Shown in pieces: positions 1-6,901 of a DNA stretch of 7,949 nt; position 1 is the stretch's first letter, and each line of letters begins with the position of its first letter. A program made the translations under genes and the position numbers. The notes under the pieces are model-generated. The model saw only the letters and a program-made list of their open reading frames with translations, did not search any database and had not been told where the DNA came from. This DNA is from Bacteroidota bacterium (GTDB taxonomy: Bacteria; Bacteroidota; Bacteroidia; Flavobacteriales; Schleiferiaceae). Location: the NCBI GenBank assembly GCA_003023665.1, contig PXYR01000035.1, positions 7,035 to 14,983 on the forward strand, given 5' to 3'.

Positions 1-1337
1 GCCATGGCAAGTGTATCCATATCGGAACCATTTGCACCCATGACTTGGAGACCTATCGGTAAACCGCCTGAGTCCACGCCAATAGGTATACTAACGGCAG
101 GAGTTCCAGCAATATTGGCTTGAACGGTGAAAATATCTTCTAAATAATTTACGGTAGGGTCATTTACTTCTCTACCTAATCCAAAGGCTGTTGATGGCGT
201 AGTTGGGCATAACAAAACATCAAATTCAGCCAATGTCTTGTCTGTCCAGTTTTTAACCATACGACGAACCGCTTGGGCTTTGCCAAAATAAGCATCATAG
301 TATCCAGCGCTCAAAACAAATGTCCCTAACATGATTCTCCGTTGCACCTCTTTACCAAAACCGGCACTACGGCTCTTTTTGTATACGCTTTCAAGGTCGC
401 TCACATCCTCAGCACGAAACCCTGCATGGACCCCGTCAAAACGAGCAAGATTTGAACTAGCCTCTGCGGTGGTTAAAATGTAATAGACAGGCACCAACGC
501 ATCCAATAATTCAAATTCTACAGGCTCCACTTCACACCCGGCGTTTTCAAGCAATTCTAATTGTGCTTGAAATGCCTTTTTCACCTTTGTATCCACCTTG
601 GGGTGATCAACGGCGGTTTTTAAATAGGCTATTTTTTTTGGAGCCAATTTTGTCGCCGGAGCCATAGGTGTTTGTATAGCAGTAGCATCAAAATCATCTG
701 CACCAGCCATAACCTCCATGACCTTTGCTGCATCAGCAATATTACTAGAGAAGGGTCCAATCTGATCAAAACTGGAAGCATAGGCAATTAATCCATGACG
801 GCTAATTCTTCCATAAGAAGGTTTAAACCCAACAGTTCCGGTGAATGCTGCGGGTTGGCGGATAGAACCTCCAGTATCAGAACCCAATGCCACATGACAT
901 AGACCTGCAGCAACTGCTGCGGCAGAACCGCCACTTGAGCCTCCAGGCACTTTGGTGGGGTCAATAGGGTTTTTTACCGCGCCATAGGCCGAGTTCTCAT
1001 TAGCTGAACCCATTGCAAATTCATCGCAATTTGTCCGCCCAATAAAAACAGCATCCTCTTTGAGTAGTCGCTCAACGGCTGTTGCAGAAAACTGGCTTTC
1101 AAACCCTTCAAGAATTTTTGATGCAGCACTGACTTTGTGACCGCGGTAACAGATGTTATCCTTTAAGGCGATTACCATTCCAGCAAGCTTGCCTGCCTTT
1201 CCTTCAGAAATCTTAAGGTCTATTTTTTTGGCCCGCTCTAGAGCCTCATCACCCCATACTTCTAAAAAAATATTCAGGTCTTTAGTCCGCTCAATTTTGG
1301 ATAAAAACTCTTGTACCGCTTTTGCAGTGCTGTTCAT
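1..1337 (-). CDS. gatA: Aspartyl/glutamyl-tRNA amidotransferase subunit A, C-terminus cut by window edge
   Basis: GatA is the amidase subunit of GatCAB, which releases ammonia from glutamine to convert mischarged Glu-tRNA(Gln) and/or Asp-tRNA(Asn) into Gln-tRNA/Asn-tRNA in the cytoplasm. My translation from the ATG at 1337-1335 is open to the left edge: 445 full codons, so roughly the last 25-40 residues are missing relative to usual GatA length. The amidase-signature triad is visible: Lys59 in ALKDN, Ser134 in GGSSGGSA and Ser158 in GSDTGGSIRQPA. Their spacing matches the K79/S154/S178 triad of the Staphylococcus aureus enzyme. DEFAMGSANENSAYG (residues 105-119), SNLARFDG, RRIMLGTFVLSAGYYDAYF and the late LPIGLQVMG are GatA-type blocks and separate it from generic amidases. 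The start lies 18 bp after the tatA stop, so both are probably on one transcript. gatB and gatC are not in the window. There is no Shine-Dalgarno sequence, as usual in Bacteroidota. Confidence 0.96.
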   Translation of the reverse strand, partial: MNSTAKAVQEFLSKIERTKDLNIFLEVWGDEALERAKKIDLKISEGKAGKLAGMVIALKDNICYRGHKVSAASKILEGFESQFSATAVERLLKEDAVFIGRTNCDEFAMGSANENSAYGAVKNPIDPTKVPGGSSGGSAAAVAAGLCHVALGSDTGGSIRQPAAFTGTVGFKPSYGRISRHGLIAYASSFDQIGPFSSNIADAAKVMEVMAGADDFDATAIQTPMAPATKLAPKKIAYLKTAVDHPKVDTKVKKAFQAQLELLENAGCEVEPVEFELLDALVPVYYILTTAEASSNLARFDGVHAGFRAEDVSDLESVYKKSRSAGFGKEVQRRIMLGTFVLSAGYYDAYFGKAQAVRRMVKNWTDKTLAEFDVLLCPTTPSTAFGLGREVNDPTVNYLEDIFTVQANIAGTPAVSIPIGVDSGGLPIGLQVMGANGSDMDTLAM

Positions 1338-1355
1338 AGGTGAAAGGCTTTTGGC

Positions 1356-1535
1356 TTATTCCTTTGAATCGTCGTTCATGTCGTCTTCAGCCACACCGTC
1401 TTTAAATTCTTTTACGCCACGACCTAGGCCACGCATTAGTTCAGGAATTTTACGACCACCGAACAATAGCAATACGACTACAAGAATCAAGATCATTTGG
1501 TTGGGACCCATAATCCCTAGAAATGCTGTGCTCAT
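1356..1535 (-). CDS. tatA: Sec-independent (Tat) translocase subunit TatA/TatE, 59 aa
   Basis: This small gene encodes the pore-forming/membrane-weakening subunit of the twin-arginine translocase, which exports folded proteins across the inner membrane. The 59-residue translation shows the family architecture. There is a short polar N terminus with Gln13 at the position of E. coli TatA Gln8, then a single transmembrane helix at about residues 14-25 rich in Ile, Leu and Val. The Phe25-Gly26 hinge follows, then an amphipathic helix (RKIPELMRGLGRGVKEFKDG, residues 28-47) and a very acidic tail (Glu/Asp at 50-52, 55, 56 and 59). Gln rather than Glu in the helix start, and the short tail, favour TatA/E over TatB. 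It lies 18 bp upstream of gatA and 53 bp downstream of the E1 gene. tatC is not in the window. The start ATG at 1535-1533 is the first one giving a full hydrophobic helix; the Met9 and Met14 alternatives would trim the N terminus. Confidence 0.93.
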   Translation of the reverse strand: MSTAFLGIMGPNQMILILVVVLLLFGGRKIPELMRGLGRGVKEFKDGVAEDDMNDDSKE

Positions 1536-1554
1536 TTGCTTCTATTTTGAGCGA

Positions 1555-1562
1555 CTAAAATA
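1555..1562 (-). promoter_or_regulatory. Possible -7 box upstream of tatA
   Basis: On the minus strand this reads TATTTTAG, seven of eight positions of the Bacteroidota -7 consensus TAnnTTTG, ending 19 bases before the tatA start. The same octamer occurs at a similar distance before the E1 gene. No clear -33 TTG was found at the expected spacing, so this is a tentative call. It would give tatA-gatA its own transcript despite the short gap after the E1 gene. Confidence 0.3.
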
Positions 1563-1588
1563 CCGATTTTTTACCGGATAACCCGCGG

Positions 1589-3646
1589 TTAATATTTGAG
1601 CAATTCTCGGAGCTTCGAAGCTACTTTTTCAGCATTCGGAAGCATAGCGTGTTCTAGGGTGCTGTTTAAGGGAATAGCTGGTACATCCTCAGCGCCCATC
1701 AGCAATACAGGAGCGTCTAAGTTTTCAAAGCATTCCAATTGTATTTTGCCCTGAACAGAACCTGCAAAACTCGGGGAGGCACTTTCTTCAGTTAAGACCA
1801 AAACACGACCGTGTTTATTGCTTTCAGATATCACTAATTTTTCGTCCCACGGAGCTAAAGTTCTCAAATCAACTATACTGATTTGTTCGTCAAACTCTTC
1901 AGCGGCCTTCAATGCCCAATACACACCCATTCCGTAGGTAATCACTACAACGGCTTCTCCATACAGAATTTTACTTTCGTCTGCCTGTAATGCAACTCTA
2001 CCCTTACCAAATGGAATTACATAATCATCACTTGGTTCTGGAGTTTTTGCTCCCTCTGTGCCGGGTATTTTGCTCCAATACAGTCCCTTGTGCTCAAAAA
2101 TAACAACGGGATTGGGGTCATAATAAGCGCTTTTCATGAGCCCTTTTAAATCTGCTCCGGTAGAAGGATAGGCAATTTTTATTCCTCGAATATTCGTGAC
2201 CACGCTTTCAATTGAAGAGGAATGATAGGGCCCTCCTGAACCATATGCGCCTATGGGAACGCGAATCACTGCGCTGGTGGGCCATTTGCCGTTACTTAAA
2301 TAATAACTTCTGCTTACCTCAGTGAACAATTGGTTCATACCTGGCCACAGATAGTCGGCAAACTGAACTTCTACAAATGGTCTTAAGCCCACTGCGGCCA
2401 TACCTACTGTGGACCCAATAATAAACGCTTCTTGAATGGGCGTATTAAATACGCGCTGGTCACCAAAATTTTGAGCAAGGGTTGCTGCTTCCCTAAAGAC
2501 CCCGCCTAGTCTGCCACCCACATCTTGTCCGTACAACAAAGACTCAGGATGTGCAGCCATAAGTTCTTTGATTGCAAAGAGTGCAGCATCAACCATCACC
2601 GTGGGGACCGCATCTTTGGGTTCGCGTTCACCCTTTTCTTCCGTTATAGGCGTGGGAGCGAATAGGTGCTCAAATAAATCTTCTGGATTAGGATCGGGCA
2701 TGTTTAAAGCATCTTTATACTGAGCTTCTACAAATGCTTGTGCTTCGTTTTCCCATTTAATGAGTTCTTTTTCTGTACTTCCGTCATCTAGACATTGTTG
2801 TCGTAGAACAGGGAAAGGATCGCGCATGGCCGCCTTATCTAGGTCGTCTCTGTACCATTCTTTTCTGACTCCTGAAGTGTGATGATTCAAAAGAGGTACG
2901 TCGCAACGAACTAAAAATGGTCGCCGTTCAGTTCTCATAATTTGAATCACTTCGCTAAGCGCTTGATAGCACTCTATAAAGTTTGAACCATTGAGATCTC
3001 TTGTTTCAATCCCCGTGAAACCTTTAGCATATTCCACTGCATTACTATGATGAACTTCCTTACGGTTGGCAGAAATATCCCATCCGTTGTCTTGAACGAA
3101 CATAAGTAAAGGGAATTGCTTTAATGCAGCCATATGCATTGCTTCAGAAATTTCGCCTTCTGTCATTGCACTGTCCCCAATGCTACATACAGCGATTGCA
3201 CCAATATCCTCTTTAGAGGCTAATCCCTGTTTTTCCCGGTATTGAATACCCATAGCAATTCCTGCAGTGGGTATAGCTTGCATTCCTGTAGCAGAGCTCT
3301 GGTGAGGAATTTTAGGTTTGTCCGAATCATTTAATGAAGGATGGCTATAATAGGTTCTTCCGCCAGAGAAAGGGTCGTCTTTTTTTGCTAAGAGTTGAAG
3401 CATTAGGTCCTTGGGGGTCATTCCGATTCCTAAAAGAATGCTGTCGTCTCTATAGTAAGGTGATACAAAATCTTTGGGCTCTAATTGAAGTGCCAATGCT
3501 AGTTGTGCTGCTTCATGACCTCTACTGGTAGCATGCACATATTTAGATGTGGTTTCCTTTTCACGCTCATAGAGTGCCGTCATACTCTTAGCTGTTGCCA
3601 TGAGCTTGAAGGCTTTCTTCAAAGGAATAGTAGGGCTTTTAGGCAT
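1589..3646 (-). CDS. Fused 2-oxoacid (probably branched-chain) dehydrogenase E1, alpha and beta in one chain
   Basis: This 685-aa protein is the thiamine-diphosphate E1 component that decarboxylates a 2-oxoacid and passes the acyl group to the lipoyl domain of E2. Residues about 10-330 form the alpha half. It carries the TPP-binding motif G157-D158-S159 ... N187 (GDS rather than the textbook GDG) and the HHTSGVRKEWYRDD loop (255-268) in the region corresponding to the regulated loop of branched-chain E1 alpha. Residues about 345-685 form the beta half: YGQDVGG (372-378), FNTPIQEAFIIG (400-411) with Glu406 as the likely TPP-activating glutamate, VEVQFADY (425-432), and the C-terminal transketolase domain with VVITYGMGVYWALKA. 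Separate E1 chains are about 330-400 and 325-340 residues, so the fusion is full length. Fused E1s in Bacteroidota are usually assigned to branched-chain 2-oxoacids (precursors of iso-fatty acids), but substrate cannot be read from sequence. E2 and E3 are not in the window. The gene lies 46 bp after the PaaD-like gene. Confidence 0.93.
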   Translation of the reverse strand: MPKSPTIPLKKAFKLMATAKSMTALYEREKETTSKYVHATSRGHEAAQLALALQLEPKDFVSPYYRDDSILLGIGMTPKDLMLQLLAKKDDPFSGGRTYYSHPSLNDSDKPKIPHQSSATGMQAIPTAGIAMGIQYREKQGLASKEDIGAIAVCSIGDSAMTEGEISEAMHMAALKQFPLLMFVQDNGWDISANRKEVHHSNAVEYAKGFTGIETRDLNGSNFIECYQALSEVIQIMRTERRPFLVRCDVPLLNHHTSGVRKEWYRDDLDKAAMRDPFPVLRQQCLDDGSTEKELIKWENEAQAFVEAQYKDALNMPDPNPEDLFEHLFAPTPITEEKGEREPKDAVPTVMVDAALFAIKELMAAHPESLLYGQDVGGRLGGVFREAATLAQNFGDQRVFNTPIQEAFIIGSTVGMAAVGLRPFVEVQFADYLWPGMNQLFTEVSRSYYLSNGKWPTSAVIRVPIGAYGSGGPYHSSSIESVVTNIRGIKIAYPSTGADLKGLMKSAYYDPNPVVIFEHKGLYWSKIPGTEGAKTPEPSDDYVIPFGKGRVALQADESKILYGEAVVVITYGMGVYWALKAAEEFDEQISIVDLRTLAPWDEKLVISESNKHGRVLVLTEESASPSFAGSVQGKIQLECFENLDAPVLLMGAEDVPAIPLNSTLEHAMLPNAEKVASKLRELLKY

Positions 3647-3667
3647 TTCTGTGATTGTTTGGGTTCC

Positions 3668-3675
3668 CTAAAATA
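3668..3675 (-). promoter_or_regulatory. Possible -7 box upstream of the fused E1 gene
   Basis: Minus-strand TATTTTAG, preceded by GCCG, lies 21 bases before the E1 start codon inside the 46-bp gap after the PaaD-like gene. It matches the Bacteroidota TAnnTTTG -7 element at seven of eight positions and is identical to the box before tatA. No convincing -33 element is seen, so read-through from rseP-paaD remains an equally good explanation for E1 expression. Confidence 0.3.
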
Positions 3676-3692
3676 CGGCTAATCAATAGAAC

Positions 3693-4253
3693 TTAGAGGC
3701 ACTTAAAATATTCAAATGGCTCTAAACAATGGTTGCAGGCGTACTGGCTCTTGCATGGGGTACTCCCATGTCTACTTAGCATGCGTGTATTGTCACTTTT
3801 ACACTTTGGACAACTCACTTTTGGTGCTTCAGCGAAAAGAACTCGCTTATCATTACTTTCTTTTAAAGGCGGGGCAATTCCGTACTCTTCCATTTTAATT
3901 CGACCTTCTTCTGAAATCCAGTCCGTTGTCCATGGAGGCTGAAGTTGCTGTTCCACAATAAAAGGAAGTTGCATAACGTACATTGCCTCCTTGATATCTT
4001 GTTCCATGCGGTCCATAGCTGGACAACCCACATAAGTGGGGCTTATGGTGATTTGATACACAAGATCAGATTGAGAAATAGATAAATCCGGGTGCGTTTT
4101 TTGGAAAAGCTCTATTGCTCTAGAATATCTACTATCCTCCTTTGGAAGAACCGTTACTTCTCTTAAAATACCCATGTCGTGCAAACTCATAACCGGTATC
4201 TCAGGATCTTTGACCCTTCCAAGATGCTCGTATATGGTGGCACTCTGATTCAT
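3693..4253 (-). CDS. PaaD-like protein (phenylacetyl-CoA epoxidase subunit D family; MIP18/DUF59 domain plus C-terminal zinc ribbon)
   Basis: PaaD-family proteins accompany the phenylacetyl-CoA epoxidase PaaABCE and are thought to help with iron or Fe-S maturation; the N-terminal DUF59/MIP18 domain is shared with SufT-type Fe-S assembly factors. The 186-aa product shows DPEIPVMSLHDMGILREV (16-33) and ITISPTYVGCPAMDRME (68-84) with the conserved Cys77. These are followed by PPWTTDWISEEGR (106-118), YGIAPP, and a C-terminal metal-binding segment with Cys148, Cys151, Cys167, Cys173, Cys176 and Cys185 ending EPFEYFKCL. Residues about 36-62 look like an extra 20-25-residue insertion compared with the short beta turn I recall in typical PaaD. 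No paaA, paaB, paaC or paaE flanks it. Its ATG directly follows the rseP stop (TAAATG), so translational coupling is likely. Family membership is secure; a role in phenylacetate breakdown is not shown by this context, so I give no gene symbol. Confidence 0.88.
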   Translation of the reverse strand: MNQSATIYEHLGRVKDPEIPVMSLHDMGILREVTVLPKEDSRYSRAIELFQKTHPDLSISQSDLVYQITISPTYVGCPAMDRMEQDIKEAMYVMQLPFIVEQQLQPPWTTDWISEEGRIKMEEYGIAPPLKESNDKRVLFAEAPKVSCPKCKSDNTRMLSRHGSTPCKSQYACNHCLEPFEYFKCL

Positions 4254-5579
4254 TTAACCAGAAATAGCGCGCAAAATGTCTTGGCCATTTGCAAAAATCA
4301 ATAGACCCAAAAGAATAAAGAACCCAATCATCTGTGCAACCTCTAAAACTTTTATGGAAGGCTTTTTTCCTGTAACCATCTCTATTGTGGTAAATACAAC
4401 GTGTCCTCCGTCGAGCGCGGGTATGGGCAAAATATTAAGGAATCCCAGCATAATGCTTAAGAAAGCCGTGAATTCCCAGAAATGTCTCCAATCCCAAATC
4501 TTATCGTATTGCTTTAAGATGGTCAGAAAACCACCTACTTCCTTATACGCCTCGGTTTTTGGATTAAAAATCAGTTTGAATTGACGTACATACCCATCTA
4601 GTTTGGCAACAACTTCATTTCCTGCTCCGGTTAAAGCGGCAGCAAAAGTGTAGGGTTTATTCTTTATTTCATAGTATTTGAATACTTCTGTAGTATTGTA
4701 AACATCTAGCTTTCCGCTTTCGGGTAAAGTGAAATTGAGTGTATCTAAAATACCGTCTCTGAAGTAGGTTAGGCTAATGTCCTTGTTGGCATAGCTGGGC
4801 AAGATTTTTTTGTATTGGTCAAAAAACAGCATTTGTACGCCGTTTAACCCTACTATACTATCTCCTAACTTAAGTCCTTCGCGCTCTCCAAAGCTACCTT
4901 CTGCAAAACCACCAACAACATAAGGCATTCGAGGCTTGATAAGTCCGACAAACTTTTTGTTCTTTATCATTTCCTCAATGTATTCTACGGCTATCGGAAT
5001 GCGTACCTCTTGACCGTCGCGCTCCACTACAAGATCTTCCCCTTGGCTTAGAAGAATTTCTAATGCCGTCTCACTGTAACTTTCGGGTGTATAATCTCCA
5101 ATGCGTAGAATTTTATCTCCATGTTGAATTCCCATTTCTAGGCCTATTTCATTCGTCCAAACACCATTAACTAAAGATTCATTGGGCAGATAGTCCTTTC
5201 CGTAACCCATCAGAAGGAATACGTAGATGAAATAGGCTGTGAGAAAATTCATAATTACCCCACCAGTAAGAACAATAATACGTTGCCAAGCGGGTTTTGC
5301 TCGGAATTCCCATTCTTCCGGCTCTTCGCTTAGGTTCTCTGTATCCATACTTTCATCGACCATCCCTTCAATCTTGACATAGCCTCCTAGAGGAATCCAA
5401 CCTATGCCCCATTCTGTCTCGCCAATTTTCTTTTTGAGTATGGAGAATTTGTAGTCAAAAAAGAGATAGAATTTGGAAACTTTAATGCCAAAATACTTTG
5501 CAGGCAAGAAATGACCGAATTCGTGAATGACAATCAATAAGGAGAGTCCGAGAAGAAATTGTGCGATTTGTATTAGCAT
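4254..5579 (-). CDS. rseP: RIP metalloprotease RseP (site-2 protease, M50 family)
   Basis: This 441-aa inner-membrane zinc protease cleaves transmembrane substrates such as anti-sigma factors and leftover signal peptides. Helix 1 (about residues 4-22) carries the HEFGH zinc motif (His19, Glu20, His23). Other hallmarks are WIPLGGYVKI (61-70) and FRAKPAWQRIIVLTGGVIMNFLTA (92-115), which starts the second membrane helix. PDZ-like segments follow at about 135-200 and 215-290, each with a GxxxGD signature (GIQHGDKILRIG and GLKLGDSIVGLNG). The C-terminal NILPIPALDGGH (382-393) supplies the third zinc ligand Asp390, and a last helix spans about 415-430. Length and the two PDZ regions fit RseP rather than shorter M50 proteases. 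The acidic stretch at 75-91 between GYVKI and the FRAKP block is common in Bacteroidota homologues. The start places HEFGH at the usual depth. The PaaD-like gene follows with no gap. Its natural substrate is not in the window. Confidence 0.96.
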   Translation of the reverse strand: MLIQIAQFLLGLSLLIVIHEFGHFLPAKYFGIKVSKFYLFFDYKFSILKKKIGETEWGIGWIPLGGYVKIEGMVDESMDTENLSEEPEEWEFRAKPAWQRIIVLTGGVIMNFLTAYFIYVFLLMGYGKDYLPNESLVNGVWTNEIGLEMGIQHGDKILRIGDYTPESYSETALEILLSQGEDLVVERDGQEVRIPIAVEYIEEMIKNKKFVGLIKPRMPYVVGGFAEGSFGEREGLKLGDSIVGLNGVQMLFFDQYKKILPSYANKDISLTYFRDGILDTLNFTLPESGKLDVYNTTEVFKYYEIKNKPYTFAAALTGAGNEVVAKLDGYVRQFKLIFNPKTEAYKEVGGFLTILKQYDKIWDWRHFWEFTAFLSIMLGFLNILPIPALDGGHVVFTTIEMVTGKKPSIKVLEVAQMIGFFILLGLLIFANGQDILRAISG

Positions 5580-5606
5580 GCGCTATGAGCTCTTTATTTG
5601 AGGGTG

Positions 5607-5614
5607 TAAAAGTA
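5607..5614 (-). promoter_or_regulatory. Possible -7 box upstream of rseP
   Basis: The minus strand reads TACTTTTA (then CACCC) 27 bases before the rseP start, resembling the Bacteroidota TAnnTTTG -7 element. Its first two bases are the last two of the right-hand arm of the inverted repeat in this intergenic region. A -33 motif is not clear. It is the best candidate promoter for rseP-paaD. Confidence 0.35.
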
Positions 5615-5673
5615 ACATCCTACAGGTTAGATAAGAATAAGTGCCTTACTTTCTTGATAATAAAAGGATGTTA
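5613..5673. repeat. Inverted repeat, 9-bp arms, in the kbl-rseP intergenic region
   Basis: TAACATCCT at 5613-5621 is the exact reverse complement of AGGATGTTA at 5665-5673, with a 43-bp spacer. Arm centres are 52 bp apart, close to five helical turns. The arm nearer rseP abuts and slightly overlaps the candidate -7 box. It could be a pair of operator half-sites, a long-loop RNA hairpin between kbl and rseP, or chance. The loop is too long for a standard intrinsic terminator, though the minus-strand arm is followed by CTTTT. No other feature is seen in the 104-bp gap. Confidence 0.4.
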
Positions 5674-5683
5674 AAAGTTAGCT

Positions 5684-6871
5684 TCAAAGTACTTCAAGTT
5701 CTTTTCCAACTTTTACGAAAGCAGTGATAGCCCTATCTAAATGCTCTTTATTATGTCCTGCGCTCAATTGAACTCTAATTCTAGCTTGACCTTTTGGGAC
5801 AACCGGATAAAAGAAACCAATGACATAAATACCTTCTTCCAATAAGCGATCTGCGAAATTTTGGCTGAGAGCGGCATCATAAAGCATTATAGGGACAATT
5901 GCGCTATCACCATCCTTATAGTCAAATCCAGCATCTTTAATTCCCTTTTTGAAATAGTTAATATTCCATTCTAGTCTATCCCTAAGTTCGGTGCTTTCGC
6001 TTAGGAGGTTAAAGACTTCTATGGATGCACCAACGATTGAAGGAGCGAGCGAATTAGAAAATAAGTAAGGTCTAGATTTTTGACGGAGCATTTCTATAAT
6101 TTCTCTCCTGCCAGTTGTAAAACCACCCATTGCTCCTCCTAAAGCTTTGCCCAAGGTTCCTGTTATGATATCAACCCTACCAAGGACATTTTTGAGTTCA
6201 ACGGTACCACGTCCACTTTTCCCAATAAAACCGGTTGCATGGCATTCATCTACCATGACCAAAGCATCATACTTGTCTGCTAAATCACATATTTTATCTA
6301 ATTGGGCCACATAGCCGTCCATGGAGAAAACACCATCCGTTACAATGATTTTAAACCGAGCGTTTTCAGCAGATTTCAACTGTTGCTCTAAATCCGCCAT
6401 GTCATTATTCGCATAGCGATATCTGCTCGCCTTACAAAGGCGAACTCCGTCAATAATCGAAGCGTGATTGAGGCTGTCGGAAATAATGGCGTCTTGGTCT
6501 GTAAGTAGTGGTTCAAAAACACCGCCATTAGCATCAAAGGCGGCGGCATAAAGTATGGTGTCCTCCGTCTGGAGAAATTCCGCAATCTTGGCTTCTAAGT
6601 TTTTATGAATGTCCTGCGTTCCGCATATGAATCTAACTGAACTCATACCAAAACCGTGCGTTTCTAAAGCGTTATGTGCGGCTTGCAAGACTCTTGGGTG
6701 GGAGCTCAAGCCTAAATAGTTATTGGAGCAAAAGTTCAATACTTCTGTGCCCTCCGTAGTCTTGATAATTGCGTCTTGCGGTGTAGTAATAATGCGTTCT
6801 CTTTTGAACAGCCCTGATTCTTTAATTGCAGCCAATTCTTGGCTGAGGTGGGTTTTTAACTCTCCGTACAT
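5684..6871 (-). CDS. kbl: Glycine C-acetyltransferase (2-amino-3-ketobutyrate CoA ligase)
   Basis: Kbl is a cytoplasmic PLP enzyme of the alpha-oxoamine synthase family. It cleaves 2-amino-3-ketobutyrate, made from threonine by threonine dehydrogenase, with CoA into glycine and acetyl-CoA. The 395-aa length matches the family (E. coli Kbl is 398). Visible landmarks are FCSNNYLGLSSHP (47-59), GFGMSSVRFICGT (73-85), and DSLNHASIIDG (132-142) with PLP-stacking His136. VFSMDGYVA (181-189) and VDECHATGF (207-215) follow, with Asp208 and His211 contacting the cofactor. TGTLGKALGGAMGG (237-250) carries Schiff-base Lys242, and RIRVQLSAGH (364-373) lies near the C terminus. The SSVRFICGT form and the GTLGKALGG lysine region favour Kbl over serine palmitoyltransferase, 8-amino-7-oxononanoate synthase or 5-aminolevulinate synthase. 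The partner threonine dehydrogenase is not in the window. The gene starts 30 bp after the TIM-barrel lipoprotein gene on the same strand. Confidence 0.94.
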   Translation of the reverse strand: MYGELKTHLSQELAAIKESGLFKRERIITTPQDAIIKTTEGTEVLNFCSNNYLGLSSHPRVLQAAHNALETHGFGMSSVRFICGTQDIHKNLEAKIAEFLQTEDTILYAAAFDANGGVFEPLLTDQDAIISDSLNHASIIDGVRLCKASRYRYANNDMADLEQQLKSAENARFKIIVTDGVFSMDGYVAQLDKICDLADKYDALVMVDECHATGFIGKSGRGTVELKNVLGRVDIITGTLGKALGGAMGGFTTGRREIIEMLRQKSRPYLFSNSLAPSIVGASIEVFNLLSESTELRDRLEWNINYFKKGIKDAGFDYKDGDSAIVPIMLYDAALSQNFADRLLEEGIYVIGFFYPVVPKGQARIRVQLSAGHNKEHLDRAITAFVKVGKELEVL

Positions 6872-6901
6872 CTAGGTAATTTTCTATGATTGATTACAAG
6901 G

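Noticed and set aside
631..638. Run of eight T (eight A in the coding strand) in gatA, considered as a frameshift or slippage site
   Set aside because: The reading frame continues through it into conserved GatA sequence on both sides, so no frameshift is present.
1153..1581. 142-codon plus-strand open frame antisense to gatA and tatA
   Set aside because: It overlaps two clearly conserved minus-strand genes over nearly its whole length, and its product is Ser/Arg/Ile-rich low-complexity sequence with no recognisable domain.
1579..1591. Small dyad TAACC-CGC-GGTTA overlapping the E1 stop codon, considered as a terminator
   Set aside because: The stem is only 5 bp and is not followed by a T-run at the right distance on the minus strand, so it does not qualify as an intrinsic terminator.
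3334..3531. 65-codon plus-strand frame inside the E1 gene
   Set aside because: It is fully antisense to conserved E1 alpha sequence, with no recognisable domain or start signal.
3716..3942. Two overlapping plus-strand frames of 60 and 69 codons over the PaaD-like gene
   Set aside because: Both are antisense to conserved motifs including the zinc-binding cysteines; the Cys-rich look is a mirror of the real gene.
4276..4584. 102-codon plus-strand frame antisense to the 3' part of rseP
   Set aside because: It overlaps the conserved NILPIPALDGG region and has no domain of its own.
6388..6585. 65-codon minus-strand frame inside kbl
   Set aside because: It is an alternate frame within a full-length conserved enzyme.
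6872..6901. Short GTAAT...ATTAC dyad between the lipoprotein gene and kbl
   Set aside because: Five-base AT-rich arms in a 30-bp gap are expected by chance, with no T-run to support a terminator.
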